64,000 nt of DNA from contig JBBILX010000002.1 in NCBI GenBank assembly GCA_037444685.1, positions 248,001 to 312,000 on the forward strand. The letters are read 5' to 3'. Positions 45,580 through 54,209 of the stretch are shown here, piece after piece (the first letter of the stretch is position 1; every line of letters begins with the position of its first letter). The notes under the pieces are model-generated. The model did not search any database. It worked only from the letters and a program-made list of their open reading frames with translations, and was not told where the DNA came from. Both the position numbers and the translations under genes were made by a program. Source of the DNA: UBA964 sp037444685. Its GTDB lineage: Bacteria > Pseudomonadota > Gammaproteobacteria > Steroidobacterales > Steroidobacteraceae.

Positions 45580-46404
45580 TCAGCTCCAGATCGGCAGTTC
45601 GAGCCACCAGTTCCACCACTCGGGCCAGCCGCGCGTCCAGAATGGCCCGCTGATCACGATGCAGACCGCGCTCCAGAACACGGCGTTGATCGCGAGGAAC
45701 CACCCGAGCCGGTGGATGCCGAGCGCGCCGATCGAGTAACCGATCGCGTCGCGGAAGAACCCGTTCTCATGTTCGCCGGTCTTCACCGGTTCGCCTTTCT
45801 TGGGGTTCGTGACCGAGAGGATCAGCGAGCCGTGCAGCGCCAGCGCGAGGCAGGTCGTGAAGAAGAACGACACCGCGAGCATGTGCGCCGGGTTGTAGTG
45901 GAAGTGCAGGTACTGGTAGCCGACGTTCGACACCCAGTCGAGATGACTGAAGATGCCGTACGGGAAACCGTGGCCCCAGGCGCCGAGTAGCAGCGGGCGG
46001 ATCACCACGAGCGTCACGTAGGCGAGGATGGCGAAACCGAAGGCGATCGGGACGTGGAAGCCGATACCGAGCTTGCGGCAGATCTCCACCTCGCGCAGCG
46101 CCCAGGACACGAACGCGCCGATCGCGCAGATCGTGATGATCTGGTAGAGGCCGCCCTCCTTGAGCGGGGCGAGTCCGAGGCCGTACTTGAGATCCGGCGG
46201 CGCGATGTTGATCTGCCAGAGGTTCCAGGTCGGCCCGAGGGCTGCACCCCAGATGATCAGCGCCGTGCCCAATACGGCAAAGAACAGGGTCGTGATTCCG
46301 AAGAAGCCGACGTAGAACGGCCCCACCCAGAAATCGAACAGGTCGCCGCCGACCAGCGTGCCGCCGCGCACCCGGTACTTGCGTTCGAAACTAAGCATTG
46401 CCAT
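45580..46404 (-). CDS. pufL: Photosynthetic reaction centre L subunit
   Basis: The 274-residue subunit begins MAMLSFERKYRVRGG and contains FHYNPAHMLAV and ALALHGSLILSVTNP, which hold the special-pair, accessory-pigment and iron ligands. It forms the core heterodimer with PufM. The start at 46404 follows GGAGG. It lies 86 bases after pufA; in related operons an mRNA hairpin in this gap sets the LH1 to reaction-centre ratio, but I could not confirm a strong one here. Confidence 0.98.
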   Translation of the reverse strand: MAMLSFERKYRVRGGTLVGGDLFDFWVGPFYVGFFGITTLFFAVLGTALIIWGAALGPTWNLWQINIAPPDLKYGLGLAPLKEGGLYQIITICAIGAFVSWALREVEICRKLGIGFHVPIAFGFAILAYVTLVVIRPLLLGAWGHGFPYGIFSHLDWVSNVGYQYLHFHYNPAHMLAVSFFFTTCLALALHGSLILSVTNPKKGEPVKTGEHENGFFRDAIGYSIGALGIHRLGWFLAINAVFWSAVCIVISGPFWTRGWPEWWNWWLELPIWS

Positions 46405-46490
46405 GGATGAAACCTCCGCCGGAAGGCTTGCGGTCAGCGGACGAGCCGAGCAACAGCCCGGCCTCGCCCGCTAACCGGAAGCGGATCTCG

Positions 46491-46688
46491 TCAGTTGACG
46501 TGCGCAACCCGCTCGGGAGCGGCGTCCTGCGCCACGGCCGCCGCCGGTGCGCTGCCGCTGCCCTCGAGCCAGTTGAACTTGTCGGTGCTCAGCAGAATGA
46601 AATGGATCAGCAGGGCGAGCGTGAGCAGGAACGTCGCCATGGCGATCAAGACTCTGCGGGGGTCGAACAAAAGCCACATACGCCACAT
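46491..46688 (-). CDS. pufA: LH1 antenna alpha polypeptide
   Basis: The 65-residue peptide begins MWRMWLLFDPRRVL and has one membrane helix with the bacteriochlorophyll-binding histidine in LALLIHFILLST, followed by FNWLEG, all classic for LH1 alpha. The tail (from about residue 46) is Ala-rich. The start follows AGGAG. It is 40 bases downstream of pufB. Confidence 0.96.
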   Translation of the reverse strand: MWRMWLLFDPRRVLIAMATFLLTLALLIHFILLSTDKFNWLEGSGSAPAAAVAQDAAPERVAHVN

Positions 46689-46728
46689 GTTGGGGGCTCC
46701 TATTTGTTCAGATGATGTGTCAGTTCAA

Positions 46729-46878
46729 TCACAGCCACGGACGCCACTGCCACACGAGGAAGTGGGCAATGATCGCGATCACCGTGAACACGATGAACCC
46801 CGTCATGAAGGCGCCGTGGAACTCCCGTGCCTCGTTGGCATTGAGCCCGGACAGCGTGCTTCTTTTCTCTTCAGCCAT
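46729..46878 (-). CDS. pufB: LH1 antenna beta polypeptide
   Basis: This 49-residue peptide is read on the minus strand from ATG 46878 (after GGAGGGTGAGT) to TGA at 46729. It begins MAEEKRSTLSGL, has EAREFHGAFMTGF, and a single helix with the bacteriochlorophyll ligand in IAIIAHFLVWQWRPWL, which is the LH1 beta pattern. It pairs with PufA to form the LH1 ring. It follows bchZ by 142 bases, in which no pufQ-like gene is visible. Confidence 0.96.
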   Translation of the reverse strand: MAEEKRSTLSGLNANEAREFHGAFMTGFIVFTVIAIIAHFLVWQWRPWL

Positions 46879-47020
46879 ACTCACCCTCCAGAAAAGGCCC
46901 GAAGGCCGTTACCGCACAGATCCCGCGCGGCCAGGACAGCCGCGGCTCGTCGCCGCAGCCCACCACGCACCGCCCGTCGCCGGACGGGCACGCGATTCGC
47001 GAAGTCCACCGCAGCGCCGC

Positions 47021-48478
47021 TCACGCCGCCCTCCCCTGCCCGAGCAGACGCAGTGCCTGCGCCACACGCTCGGCGGTCACCCGATCTTCGCCGGCGCTGC
47101 GCGCGTTGCGCTCGGCGAGGTCGCGCAGCCGCTTGGCCGCCGAGATGCGCACCAGCACGGGCTCGTTCGCGACATGCCGGTCGAGCATCTGCTGCGCCTC
47201 GTCGTCCCAGTCGACTGCATCGAGGCGGTGGAGGCGCGCGGGCGTCGCCTCGACCCGGTCCATCTCGGTCGCGAGCGGCAGGATGTTGAACAGCGCGTCG
47301 AACAGCGCGTTGCAGTACTCCTGAACGATGTAGGTCGCGCCCGCATAGCCCATGAAAGGTGTGCCCGTATGCCGACGGATGATCGCTCCGGGGAACGACG
47401 CGGGGATGTACATGCCCCGGCCGCCCGCCTCGGCGAGATACATCCTCTCGTTGTAGCTGCCGAACAGCACCAGCGGCGTCTTCTCGCGCACGAGGCGTCG
47501 CACGGCCTCGTTGTCGGTCTTGCCGCCTGGCACCCGCGCAATCGCGAAATTGCACGGCAGTCCGAGTTCGTCCTCGAGGAAGTGACGGACGCCACGCACG
47601 TAGGTCTCATTGGCGACGATGCCGAAGCTCGCGGTGCCGAAGAAATCCTGGGTCACGGAGCGCCACAGATCCCAGAGCGGCTTGATCGTCGTGTGCTTCT
47701 CGCGCTCGATGAACGGCTCGGGATCGAGCCCGAGCAGCTCGCCGAGCGTGCGCAGGAAGCGCGTCGTGCTGTGCAGGCCGATCGGCGCCTGCAGATAGGG
47801 CCGCTCGAGCGCCTCGCAGAGCATGCGCCCGTATTCGCGGTACATGCAGACGTTGACGTCGGCCTGCGCGAGCTGCGCGATATCGGCGAGGTGGCTGCCC
47901 AGCGGAAACACCATGTTGATCTCGGCGCCGATCCCCTCGACGAGGCGCCGGATCTCGGCCAGATCCGACGGCGTGTTGAAGTAGCCGTAGGCCGGTCCGA
48001 TGATGTTGACGCGCGGCTTCTCGCCCTCCTTGCGCGGCTTGCGCGCCGGGACCTTGCGCGGGCCGAACTCGGTCCAGAGCCAGTACATCGCGCGATTGGC
48101 GCTCTGCCACTGGTCCTCGTCGATCGTGCGCGGCAGGAAGCGCTTGATGCTGGTGCCCTCGGGGGTGACACCGCCACCGATCATCTCGGCGATCGAGCCG
48201 GTCACCACGACACTCGGCAGGTTCGGGTCGAGCGCCTTGTGCGCCCGCCGCATCGCGCCCTCGGTGCCGTGCTGCCCGAGCTCCTCCTCGGCGAGCCCCG
48301 TGACGACGATCGGCAGCTCGTGCGGCGGCAGCGCATCCGTGTAATGCAGCACCGAGGTGACCGGCAGGTTCTCGCAGCCGACCGGACCGTCGATGATGAC
48401 CTGCAGGCCCTTGATCGCCGTGAACACGTAGACCGAGCCCCAGTATCCGCCCGCGCGATCGTGATCGAGCACGAGCAT
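47021..48478 (-). CDS. bchZ: Chlorophyllide a reductase subunit Z
   Basis: The 485-residue nitrogenase-like subunit (NifK/BchB relative) starts MLVLDHDRAGGYWGSVYVF and holds cluster ligands around DGPVGCENLP. With BchX and BchY it reduces ring B of chlorophyllide a at C7-C8, the step that creates the bacteriochlorin. ATG 48478 overlaps the bchY stop as ATGA. It is followed by pufB in the same transcript. Confidence 0.97.
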   Translation of the reverse strand: MLVLDHDRAGGYWGSVYVFTAIKGLQVIIDGPVGCENLPVTSVLHYTDALPPHELPIVVTGLAEEELGQHGTEGAMRRAHKALDPNLPSVVVTGSIAEMIGGGVTPEGTSIKRFLPRTIDEDQWQSANRAMYWLWTEFGPRKVPARKPRKEGEKPRVNIIGPAYGYFNTPSDLAEIRRLVEGIGAEINMVFPLGSHLADIAQLAQADVNVCMYREYGRMLCEALERPYLQAPIGLHSTTRFLRTLGELLGLDPEPFIEREKHTTIKPLWDLWRSVTQDFFGTASFGIVANETYVRGVRHFLEDELGLPCNFAIARVPGGKTDNEAVRRLVREKTPLVLFGSYNERMYLAEAGGRGMYIPASFPGAIIRRHTGTPFMGYAGATYIVQEYCNALFDALFNILPLATEMDRVEATPARLHRLDAVDWDDEAQQMLDRHVANEPVLVRISAAKRLRDLAERNARSAGEDRVTAERVAQALRLLGQGRAA

Positions 48479-50034
48479 CAGATCATCTCCTCGGCCTTGC
48501 GGGCCTTGGCGGCGCGCGCGAGCTGCCGCGCGTACCGCTCGCGGAACTCGGGTCGCGGCTTCGGCGTGTCGCTCCAGATACCGGCCGTGTCGCCGGAGCC
48601 GGCTTCGCCGAAGAACGCCTTCATGGCATCGAAACGCGACTTCCCGGCGAGGGCAGCGTTGATGACCTGGGCGAGCGAGCCGGCGCCCGCGGGCCCCATC
48701 AGGGGCCGCGCCGAGATCAGGTTCGTGAAGTACAGCGCCGGAATCGAGCGCTCCTTCGCCTTCTGCACGACGGGCGTCGTGCCAATCGCGACATCGGGCC
48801 GGAACTCCTCGAGCGCCGCGAGATCCTGCTCGAGCGAGGCACGATACGTGACGTGTACGCCGTGCGCCTCGAGCCATTCGCGGTCGGAATCGCTCCAGCG
48901 CGTGCGCGGGCAGGCGGTGCCGACGTAGCGCAGATCGGCACCGCTCTCGACGAGCAGGCGCGCGACCAGCAGCTCGGAGCCTTCATAGCCAGACAGGGTG
49001 ATCCGCCCGCGGATCGGGCTGCCGGCCAGCGCGCCCCGGATCGCGGGCAGGATGCGGTTCTTGGCCGCATCGACTCTGGCCTGCGCGATGCCGCAGGCCG
49101 CGCCGATCGCATCGAGCCAGGCCGCCGTGCCGTCGACACCCACGGGCGCCGAGCCGACGACGGTGCGGCCCGCAGCCTCGAGCTCGCGAATGGCGGCCGT
49201 GTAGAACGGGTGGATCGCCGCGACGGCGGCACAATCGAGCGCTGCATAGAGCTCACGCCACTCGCGCGTCGGCACCGTGACGCCGACGGCGAGCCCGAGC
49301 GGCTCGAGCATCATGCCGATTCCCATCGGATCGGCCGGGAACATCTCGCCGAGCAGCGTGACCGTCGGCAGCCTGGCGCGGCCGTGGCGCGGCGCCTGGA
49401 CCGGTCCCTGCTCGGCCTCGCCGCGCGCGTAGCGCAGCATGGCCCCGGCGAGCACGTCCTTGGCCTCGGCATGGGTCGGCACGCCGAAGCCCGGCACGTC
49501 GATGCCGATCACCCGTACGCCGTTGATCTCCTTCGGCAGCAGCTGCAGCGGCACGCCCGAGGCCGTCGGCACGCAGAGGTTGATGATCACGACTGCGTCG
49601 TACGCCTCCGGATCCGCGAGCTTGAAGACGGCCTCGCGGATGTCCTCGAACAGCTTGCCCGTGACGAGTGTCTCCGAGTTGAACGGCACATAGCCGACCG
49701 TGCGCCGCGCGCCGTAGAAGTGCGAGGTGAACGTCAGACCGTAGACGCAACAGGCCGAGCCCGACAGGACCGTCGCCGTGCGTCGCATGCGCAGACCCAC
49801 ACGCAGCGACCCGAACGCCGGGCACATGCTCTGGGGCTGATCGTGGGGGCCACGGCCCGGCTCCTGCGGATAGTCGCGGGCGTACTGCTCGAGCACGGCC
49901 GCCTTGCCGGCCGCCGCGGCCGCGCGGGTCATCTGGTCGCGACCCGCATGGCAGCCGAGGCCGTCGGAGCCGGTGGCGACGTTGAAACCGCCGGGCGCCG
50001 GGTGCTGCTCGGAGTCGTGGCTCAGGTCGTTCAT
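48478..50034 (-). CDS. bchY: Chlorophyllide a reductase subunit Y
   Basis: The 518-residue subunit has the BchY features QSMCPAFGSLRVGLRMRRT, SGSACCVYGL and INLCVPTASGVP that carry [4Fe-4S] ligands shared with BchZ. It is the catalytic partner that binds chlorophyllide. It lies nine bases after bchX and overlaps bchZ. The N-terminal 40 residues are variable. Confidence 0.97.
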   Translation of the reverse strand: MNDLSHDSEQHPAPGGFNVATGSDGLGCHAGRDQMTRAAAAAGKAAVLEQYARDYPQEPGRGPHDQPQSMCPAFGSLRVGLRMRRTATVLSGSACCVYGLTFTSHFYGARRTVGYVPFNSETLVTGKLFEDIREAVFKLADPEAYDAVVIINLCVPTASGVPLQLLPKEINGVRVIGIDVPGFGVPTHAEAKDVLAGAMLRYARGEAEQGPVQAPRHGRARLPTVTLLGEMFPADPMGIGMMLEPLGLAVGVTVPTREWRELYAALDCAAVAAIHPFYTAAIRELEAAGRTVVGSAPVGVDGTAAWLDAIGAACGIAQARVDAAKNRILPAIRGALAGSPIRGRITLSGYEGSELLVARLLVESGADLRYVGTACPRTRWSDSDREWLEAHGVHVTYRASLEQDLAALEEFRPDVAIGTTPVVQKAKERSIPALYFTNLISARPLMGPAGAGSLAQVINAALAGKSRFDAMKAFFGEAGSGDTAGIWSDTPKPRPEFRERYARQLARAAKARKAEEMI

Positions 50035-50043
50035 GATGCGGCC

Positions 50044-51057
50044 TCAGACCTCGTCGTAAACCACTTCGAGCGATGGCTTCCTGACCTGCGTCGTCCCGCA
50101 CATGTCCTCGAAGGTTGCCGGTTCGAGCACGACGTCGCGGCCGACCGCCTCACCCTTGAACAGACCCAGCAGTGCATCCTGCGTGAGCGGTTTCGGACGC
50201 ACGGGCGGCGCCTCGGCGACGCGGGTCGCGAGTTCGGCGAACAGCGGCCCCCAAGGACCGTCAGGGCGGCCGATGATCTCGTAGTTCGCGCTCTTGCGAC
50301 GGATTTCCTCGTGCGCCGGGATCGCCGCCAGCACGGGAATGCCGGCGGCCGAGGCAAAGGCCTGTGCCTCGCCGGTGCCGTCGTCCTTGTTGACGACGAG
50401 CCCCGCGACGCCAACGTTGCCGCCGAGCTTGCGAAAATACTCGACCGCGGAGCAGACGTTGTTGGCGACATACAGCGACTGCAGGTCGTTGCTGCCGACC
50501 ACGATCACCTTCTGGCACATGTCGCGCGCGATCGGCAGGCCAAAGCCCCCGCAGACGACGTCGCCGAGAAAATCGAGCAGCACGTAGTCGAAACCCCAGT
50601 CGTGGAAACCGAGTTTCTCGAGCGTTTCGAAGCCGTGGATGATGCCGCGCCCGCCGCAGCCGCGGCCGACCTCGGGCCCGCCGAGCTCCATCGCGAACAC
50701 CCCGTCGCGCTTGAAGCAGACGTCCCCGATCTCGACCTGCTCGCCGGCCAGCTTCTTGCGCGAGGAGGTCTCGATGATGGTCGGGCAGGCGCGCCCGCCG
50801 AACAGCAGCGAGGTCGTATCGCTCTTGGGATCGCAGCCGATCAGCAGGACCTTCTTGCCCTGCTGCGCCATCATGTAGCTGAGATTGGCGAGCGTGAAGC
50901 TCTTGCCGATGCCGCCCTTGCCGTAGATCGCAATGATCTGCGTCGCCTTGGTCGCCGGTCCCGTGGAGACGGGCGCCGGATCCTCTGCGGCCTCGCTGCG
51001 CAGCGAGCGCTTGAGCTTTTCGATTGGCACCGAGGCAGTCACGGACGGTGGAGTCAT
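50044..51057 (-). CDS. bchX: Chlorophyllide a reductase iron protein subunit X
   Basis: The 337-residue NifH-like ATPase has a P-loop (IYGKGGIGKS), the cluster cysteines in FGGRACPT and RGCGGRGI/DVVCGGFGLP, and a long N-terminal extension of about 38 residues typical of BchX. It feeds ATP-driven electrons to BchYZ. ATG 51057 overlaps the bchC stop as ATGA. Confidence 0.97.
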   Translation of the reverse strand: MTPPSVTASVPIEKLKRSLRSEAAEDPAPVSTGPATKATQIIAIYGKGGIGKSFTLANLSYMMAQQGKKVLLIGCDPKSDTTSLLFGGRACPTIIETSSRKKLAGEQVEIGDVCFKRDGVFAMELGGPEVGRGCGGRGIIHGFETLEKLGFHDWGFDYVLLDFLGDVVCGGFGLPIARDMCQKVIVVGSNDLQSLYVANNVCSAVEYFRKLGGNVGVAGLVVNKDDGTGEAQAFASAAGIPVLAAIPAHEEIRRKSANYEIIGRPDGPWGPLFAELATRVAEAPPVRPKPLTQDALLGLFKGEAVGRDVVLEPATFEDMCGTTQVRKPSLEVVYDEV

Positions 51058-51992
51058 CGCTGATCTCTCCAGTCGAGCACCATCTTCAGACAGCTGGGGT
51101 CGTCGAACGCCTGGCGATAGGCGAGCGGAGCGTCGGCTGCACGCTGGCGATGCGTGATCAGCCCCGCGAGCGACAGCGCCCCGCGGCGCACCAGGTCCTG
51201 CACGGCCTCCACGTCGCCGCTCTTCCACTCGGCGGCGACTCGCAGCCTAGCCTCGCGCATGAAAGCCGGCGGGAATGCGAACGACAGGCGGTCCGGGTAG
51301 AACCCCGCGAGCACGATCTCGCCACCGGGCGCGAGTCTCGCGATCAGCGAGTCGAGGATCTGCGCATCACCGCTGACGTCGTAGATGGCGCGATAGTCGC
51401 GGCGCGGGTCGGCCTCGGGAGCGAGCACCTCGTAGCCGATGGCGCCGTCGCGGCGCGCGGACTGCGTCTCCCAGACCCGCGGCCTTCCGCCCTGAGCTAC
51501 CGCGATGCGTGCGAGCAGGCGCCCGAGGACGCCATGACCGACGATCAGGTCCGGCAGCTCCGCACCAGGGATCGCGAGCGCGTGGTACGCGGTGGCCGCG
51601 AGTGCGAGCAGCACGCCATCCTCGCCGAGCGCGTCGTCGATCGGAATCACCTTCTGCGCCGGGACGACGAGCTGCGCCGCCGCGCCGCCGAACAGTCCGC
51701 GAATCGGGCCGAAACAGCGTGCGCCGGGAACGAAGACGCGACGGCCGATCGCTTCGGCATGACGCGGGGGCGCCATCCGCACCCGGCCGACGGACTCGTA
51801 GCCTGGGACGAGCGGGTAGCCCATCCCGGGGAAGGATGGCATGCGGCCCGACCAGAGCAATCGCTCCGTGCCGGTGCTGATGCCGCTCCACTCGACGTCG
51901 ACCACGACGTCGTCGGCCGCCGGCGATACGAGCTCCACCTCGGTCAGCGACAAGCGCTCCGGTCCCTCGAGTACGACCGCGTACGTGTTCAT
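51054..51992 (-). CDS. bchC: Bacteriochlorophyllide hydroxyethyl dehydrogenase BchC
   Basis: The 312-residue medium-chain dehydrogenase-like protein (VVLEGPERLSLTEVEL, GISTGTERLLWSG, GYPLVPGYESVG) oxidises the C3 hydroxyethyl group to acetyl, completing the bacteriochlorophyllide a macrocycle. ATG 51992 gives the usual N-terminus. It is the first gene of the superoperon bchCXYZ-pufBALMC-ispH, with a PpsR-controlled promoter just upstream inside the end of crtF. Confidence 0.96.
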   Translation of the reverse strand: MNTYAVVLEGPERLSLTEVELVSPAADDVVVDVEWSGISTGTERLLWSGRMPSFPGMGYPLVPGYESVGRVRMAPPRHAEAIGRRVFVPGARCFGPIRGLFGGAAAQLVVPAQKVIPIDDALGEDGVLLALAATAYHALAIPGAELPDLIVGHGVLGRLLARIAVAQGGRPRVWETQSARRDGAIGYEVLAPEADPRRDYRAIYDVSGDAQILDSLIARLAPGGEIVLAGFYPDRLSFAFPPAFMREARLRVAAEWKSGDVEAVQDLVRRGALSLAGLITHRQRAADAPLAYRQAFDDPSCLKMVLDWRDQR

Positions 51993-52033
51993 GTGCCCTG
52001 CCTGCGGTGTCCTGCAGGTCATTCTCGCTCGGG

Positions 52034-52077
52034 TGTCAGTGTAGGCTTACTTGCTTTAGTGTCAAGTTAGGTTAACA
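52034..52077 (-). promoter_or_regulatory. bchC promoter with two PpsR sites eight bases apart
   Basis: On the minus strand TTGACA (52065-52060), a 16-base spacer and TACACT (52043-52038) form a sigma70-type promoter. A perfect TGT-N12-ACA palindrome (52060-52077) covers the -35, and a five-of-six match (52034-52051) covers the -10. The gap between them is eight bases, the same arrangement as the CrtJ/PpsR sites of the Rhodobacter bchC promoter. The stop codon of crtF lies inside the upstream site. Confidence 0.88.
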
Positions 52078-53221
52078 CCTGATGCATCGGCTTGACGCGA
52101 GCCACCAGCAGGCCGGTCTGCAGAGGCAGGCGCGTCCGCACGCGCTGCGGTGCAGTAAAGCCGGCCTGCTCAAGCAGCGCAGCGAGCTCGTCAGCGGTGC
52201 GGGCCCGGCCGCGGCCCATCGCCAGCAGATAGAAGCCGAAATAGGCGGCACCGACGGTCTCGGCGCCCGGCGCGTCTGCGAGCGGCTCGGCGATCAGCAG
52301 CGTACCGTCGGCGGGCAACGCCCGACGCGAGGCCAGCAGCATGCGCCGCACGCGCTCGTCGTCATGATCGTGCAGCACGCGCACGAAGATCGCGGCGTCG
52401 GCACCACGCGGCAGCTCGTCGACGAGGAAGTCGCCGCCGATGGCCTCTGCGCGGTCGAGCAGTCCCTCGCGCTCGAATCGTGCGCGACCGAGCGAGGCGA
52501 CGGCGGGCAGATCGAATAACAGCACGCGCAGCCGCGGGTAGCGCGCCGCCACGGTCGCGAGGAAGGTGCCGTCGCCGCCGCCGATATCGAGCAGGCAACG
52601 GTAGGCCGAGAAGTCGTGCACGGCGAGCACCTCTTCGACGATCAGCCTCTGCGAGGCAGACATCAGCGCCGAATACGAGCCGACCTCGTCCGCCGAGGCG
52701 GTACGCGGCGCCGCCGCGCCGGCGTAAGGCCAGTAGGCCGACAGGGCGGTCGCCGGCCGCTCACCGCGCAGCAAAGCCACCGGGTCGCGCAGATCGTCGT
52801 AGAGCAGCGCATGGTGTTCGACCATCGCGGCGATCCCGGGCTGAGCGACGACCGCGGCACCGAGCATGCCGAGACCGAAGCGCCCGCCACCGCGCCGCTC
52901 GAGCAGCTTCAGCGAGACAGCGGCCTCGAGCAGGCGGCGCGCACCGTCGATCGGCAGGCGCGTGCGGGCGGCGAAGGCCTCGAGCGGGAGCGGCGCTGCC
53001 GCGAGCAGCCGAAACACGTCGAGACGGACGCAGGCCGCGAGCACCTGCGAGTAGACGAAGCCGGCGGCGAGGTCGAACACGGCCCGCGCGTGGCGGCGCG
53101 CGAACGGCCGCGTCGGCGGGAAAGCGATCGCCCAGCGAACGAAACGCGGACTGGCGAGCAGACGGTCTCGCCAGGCGCGCAGCGCATCGATCATCGGCAT
53201 GGCAGTGACCGTCGCGTTCAT
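52067..53221 (-). CDS. crtF: Hydroxyneurosporene/demethylspheroidene O-methyltransferase CrtF
   Basis: The 384-residue protein has an N-terminal dimerisation domain and an S-adenosylmethionine domain (LLDIGGGDGTFLA, RVLHDHDDERV). It methylates the tertiary hydroxyl made by CrtC. ATG 53221 (MNATVTAMPMIDAL) is preferred since longer reading would run into crtE; the ribosome-binding site is weak. It lies 31 bases after crtE, likely the same transcript. Confidence 0.94.
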   Translation of the reverse strand: MNATVTAMPMIDALRAWRDRLLASPRFVRWAIAFPPTRPFARRHARAVFDLAAGFVYSQVLAACVRLDVFRLLAAAPLPLEAFAARTRLPIDGARRLLEAAVSLKLLERRGGGRFGLGMLGAAVVAQPGIAAMVEHHALLYDDLRDPVALLRGERPATALSAYWPYAGAAAPRTASADEVGSYSALMSASQRLIVEEVLAVHDFSAYRCLLDIGGGDGTFLATVAARYPRLRVLLFDLPAVASLGRARFEREGLLDRAEAIGGDFLVDELPRGADAAIFVRVLHDHDDERVRRMLLASRRALPADGTLLIAEPLADAPGAETVGAAYFGFYLLAMGRGRARTADELAALLEQAGFTAPQRVRTRLPLQTGLLVARVKPMHQVLT

Positions 53222-53252
53222 GTCGGCGCTCGCGAGCCGCGCCGCGCCGGCT

Positions 53253-54161
53253 TCAGGCGGCCTCGCGAGCGCAGTCGGCCGGCAGCAGCCGCTGCGCTTC
53301 ACGGCGAAGCAGAGCACGGAGCTGGATCGCGCCGGGCACTGCCGGGATCGCTTCGAGCGCGTTCTCCATCAGTGCATCGAAGCGGCGGCAGGCGCCCGGC
53401 ACGCCGAGCGCGCTGACCCAGCTCGGCCGATCGTGCACCGCGTCCTGGCCGGTTGGCTTGCCCAGAGCGTCGCGCGTGGCGACCACGTCGCGGATGTCGT
53501 CGGCGACCTGGTAGGCCTCACCGAGGCGCGCGGCGAACGGGCGCCACGGCGCGGGATCGGCACCGGCAGCGATGGCGCCGCCACCGACCGCGGCGACGAA
53601 CAAGGCCCCGGTCTTCTGCTGCTGATAACGGGCGAGCGGCGGCACCGGCTCACTCTCCCAGGCCTGACCCGAGGCGATGCCGTGCGGCGCCCCTGCCGCG
53701 ATCGCGAGCTCACTGACGAGCGCCGGCAGCCGGTCGGCACTGCGAACCCCGACATACCGGGCCAACGTCTCGAACGCGAGCACGATCAGCGCATCGCCGG
53801 CGAGCACCGCGATGCGCTCGCCGAACATCCGGTGCACGGAAGGCTGGCCGCGGCGCAGCTCGGCGTCATCGAAGCACGGCAGATCGTCGTGAACCAGCGA
53901 GGCGCAGTGCAGCAGTTCGACGGCCACGGCCATGCCGAGTGCGGCGTCCCCGCCGCCGCCGCAACAGGCCGCGACGGCGAGCGCGAGCCGCGGACGGACA
54001 CGCGCTCCGCCGGGGAACACGGCATGACGGATCGCGGCCGCGAGCTGTGGTGCGCACTCGGGCGAGTCGCAGCCGGCCACGGCGGCCTCGAGCGCCTGCT
54101 CGATGCCCGCCAGCGGTTCCACTGGCACTTCCCCATGCGCACTGTCATTTTTTGTTGTCAT
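53253..54161 (-). CDS. crtE: Geranylgeranyl diphosphate synthase CrtE
   Basis: The 302-residue isoprenyl synthase has the first Asp-rich motif in HDDLPCFDDAELRRG and the second in YQVADDIRDV. It makes GGPP for both carotenoids and the chlorophyll tail. ATG 54161 has no ribosome-binding site and lies seven bases from the PpsR site; a GTG at codon 14, preceded by GGGGAAG, is a credible alternative start. Confidence 0.95.
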   Translation of the reverse strand: MTTKNDSAHGEVPVEPLAGIEQALEAAVAGCDSPECAPQLAAAIRHAVFPGGARVRPRLALAVAACCGGGGDAALGMAVAVELLHCASLVHDDLPCFDDAELRRGQPSVHRMFGERIAVLAGDALIVLAFETLARYVGVRSADRLPALVSELAIAAGAPHGIASGQAWESEPVPPLARYQQQKTGALFVAAVGGGAIAAGADPAPWRPFAARLGEAYQVADDIRDVVATRDALGKPTGQDAVHDRPSWVSALGVPGACRRFDALMENALEAIPAVPGAIQLRALLRREAQRLLPADCAREAA

Positions 54162-54185
54162 TGTGACTGTCAGTCAATATAGACA
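54155..54185. promoter_or_regulatory. crtC/crtE divergent promoter with PpsR site
   Basis: Bases 54168-54185 read TGTCAGTCAATATAGACA, a perfect TGT-N12-ACA palindrome. Rightward, TTGTCA (54155-54160), a 17-base spacer and TATAGA (54178-54183) form a likely crtC promoter whose -10 is inside the palindrome. Leftward, TTGACT within the palindrome could be a -35 for crtE, which would favour a start codon downstream of the annotated ATG. Confidence 0.78.
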
Positions 54186-54209
54186 CCCTGCCGACAGCCC
54201 GTCAACGCG

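Noticed and set aside
46711..46733. TGT-rich stretch near the end of pufB as another PpsR site
   Set aside because: The right half is not ACA, and it lies inside the pufB coding end with no promoter boxes.
46879..47020. Possible pufQ between bchZ and pufB
   Set aside because: No start codon with a helix-forming reading frame is present in the 142 bases.
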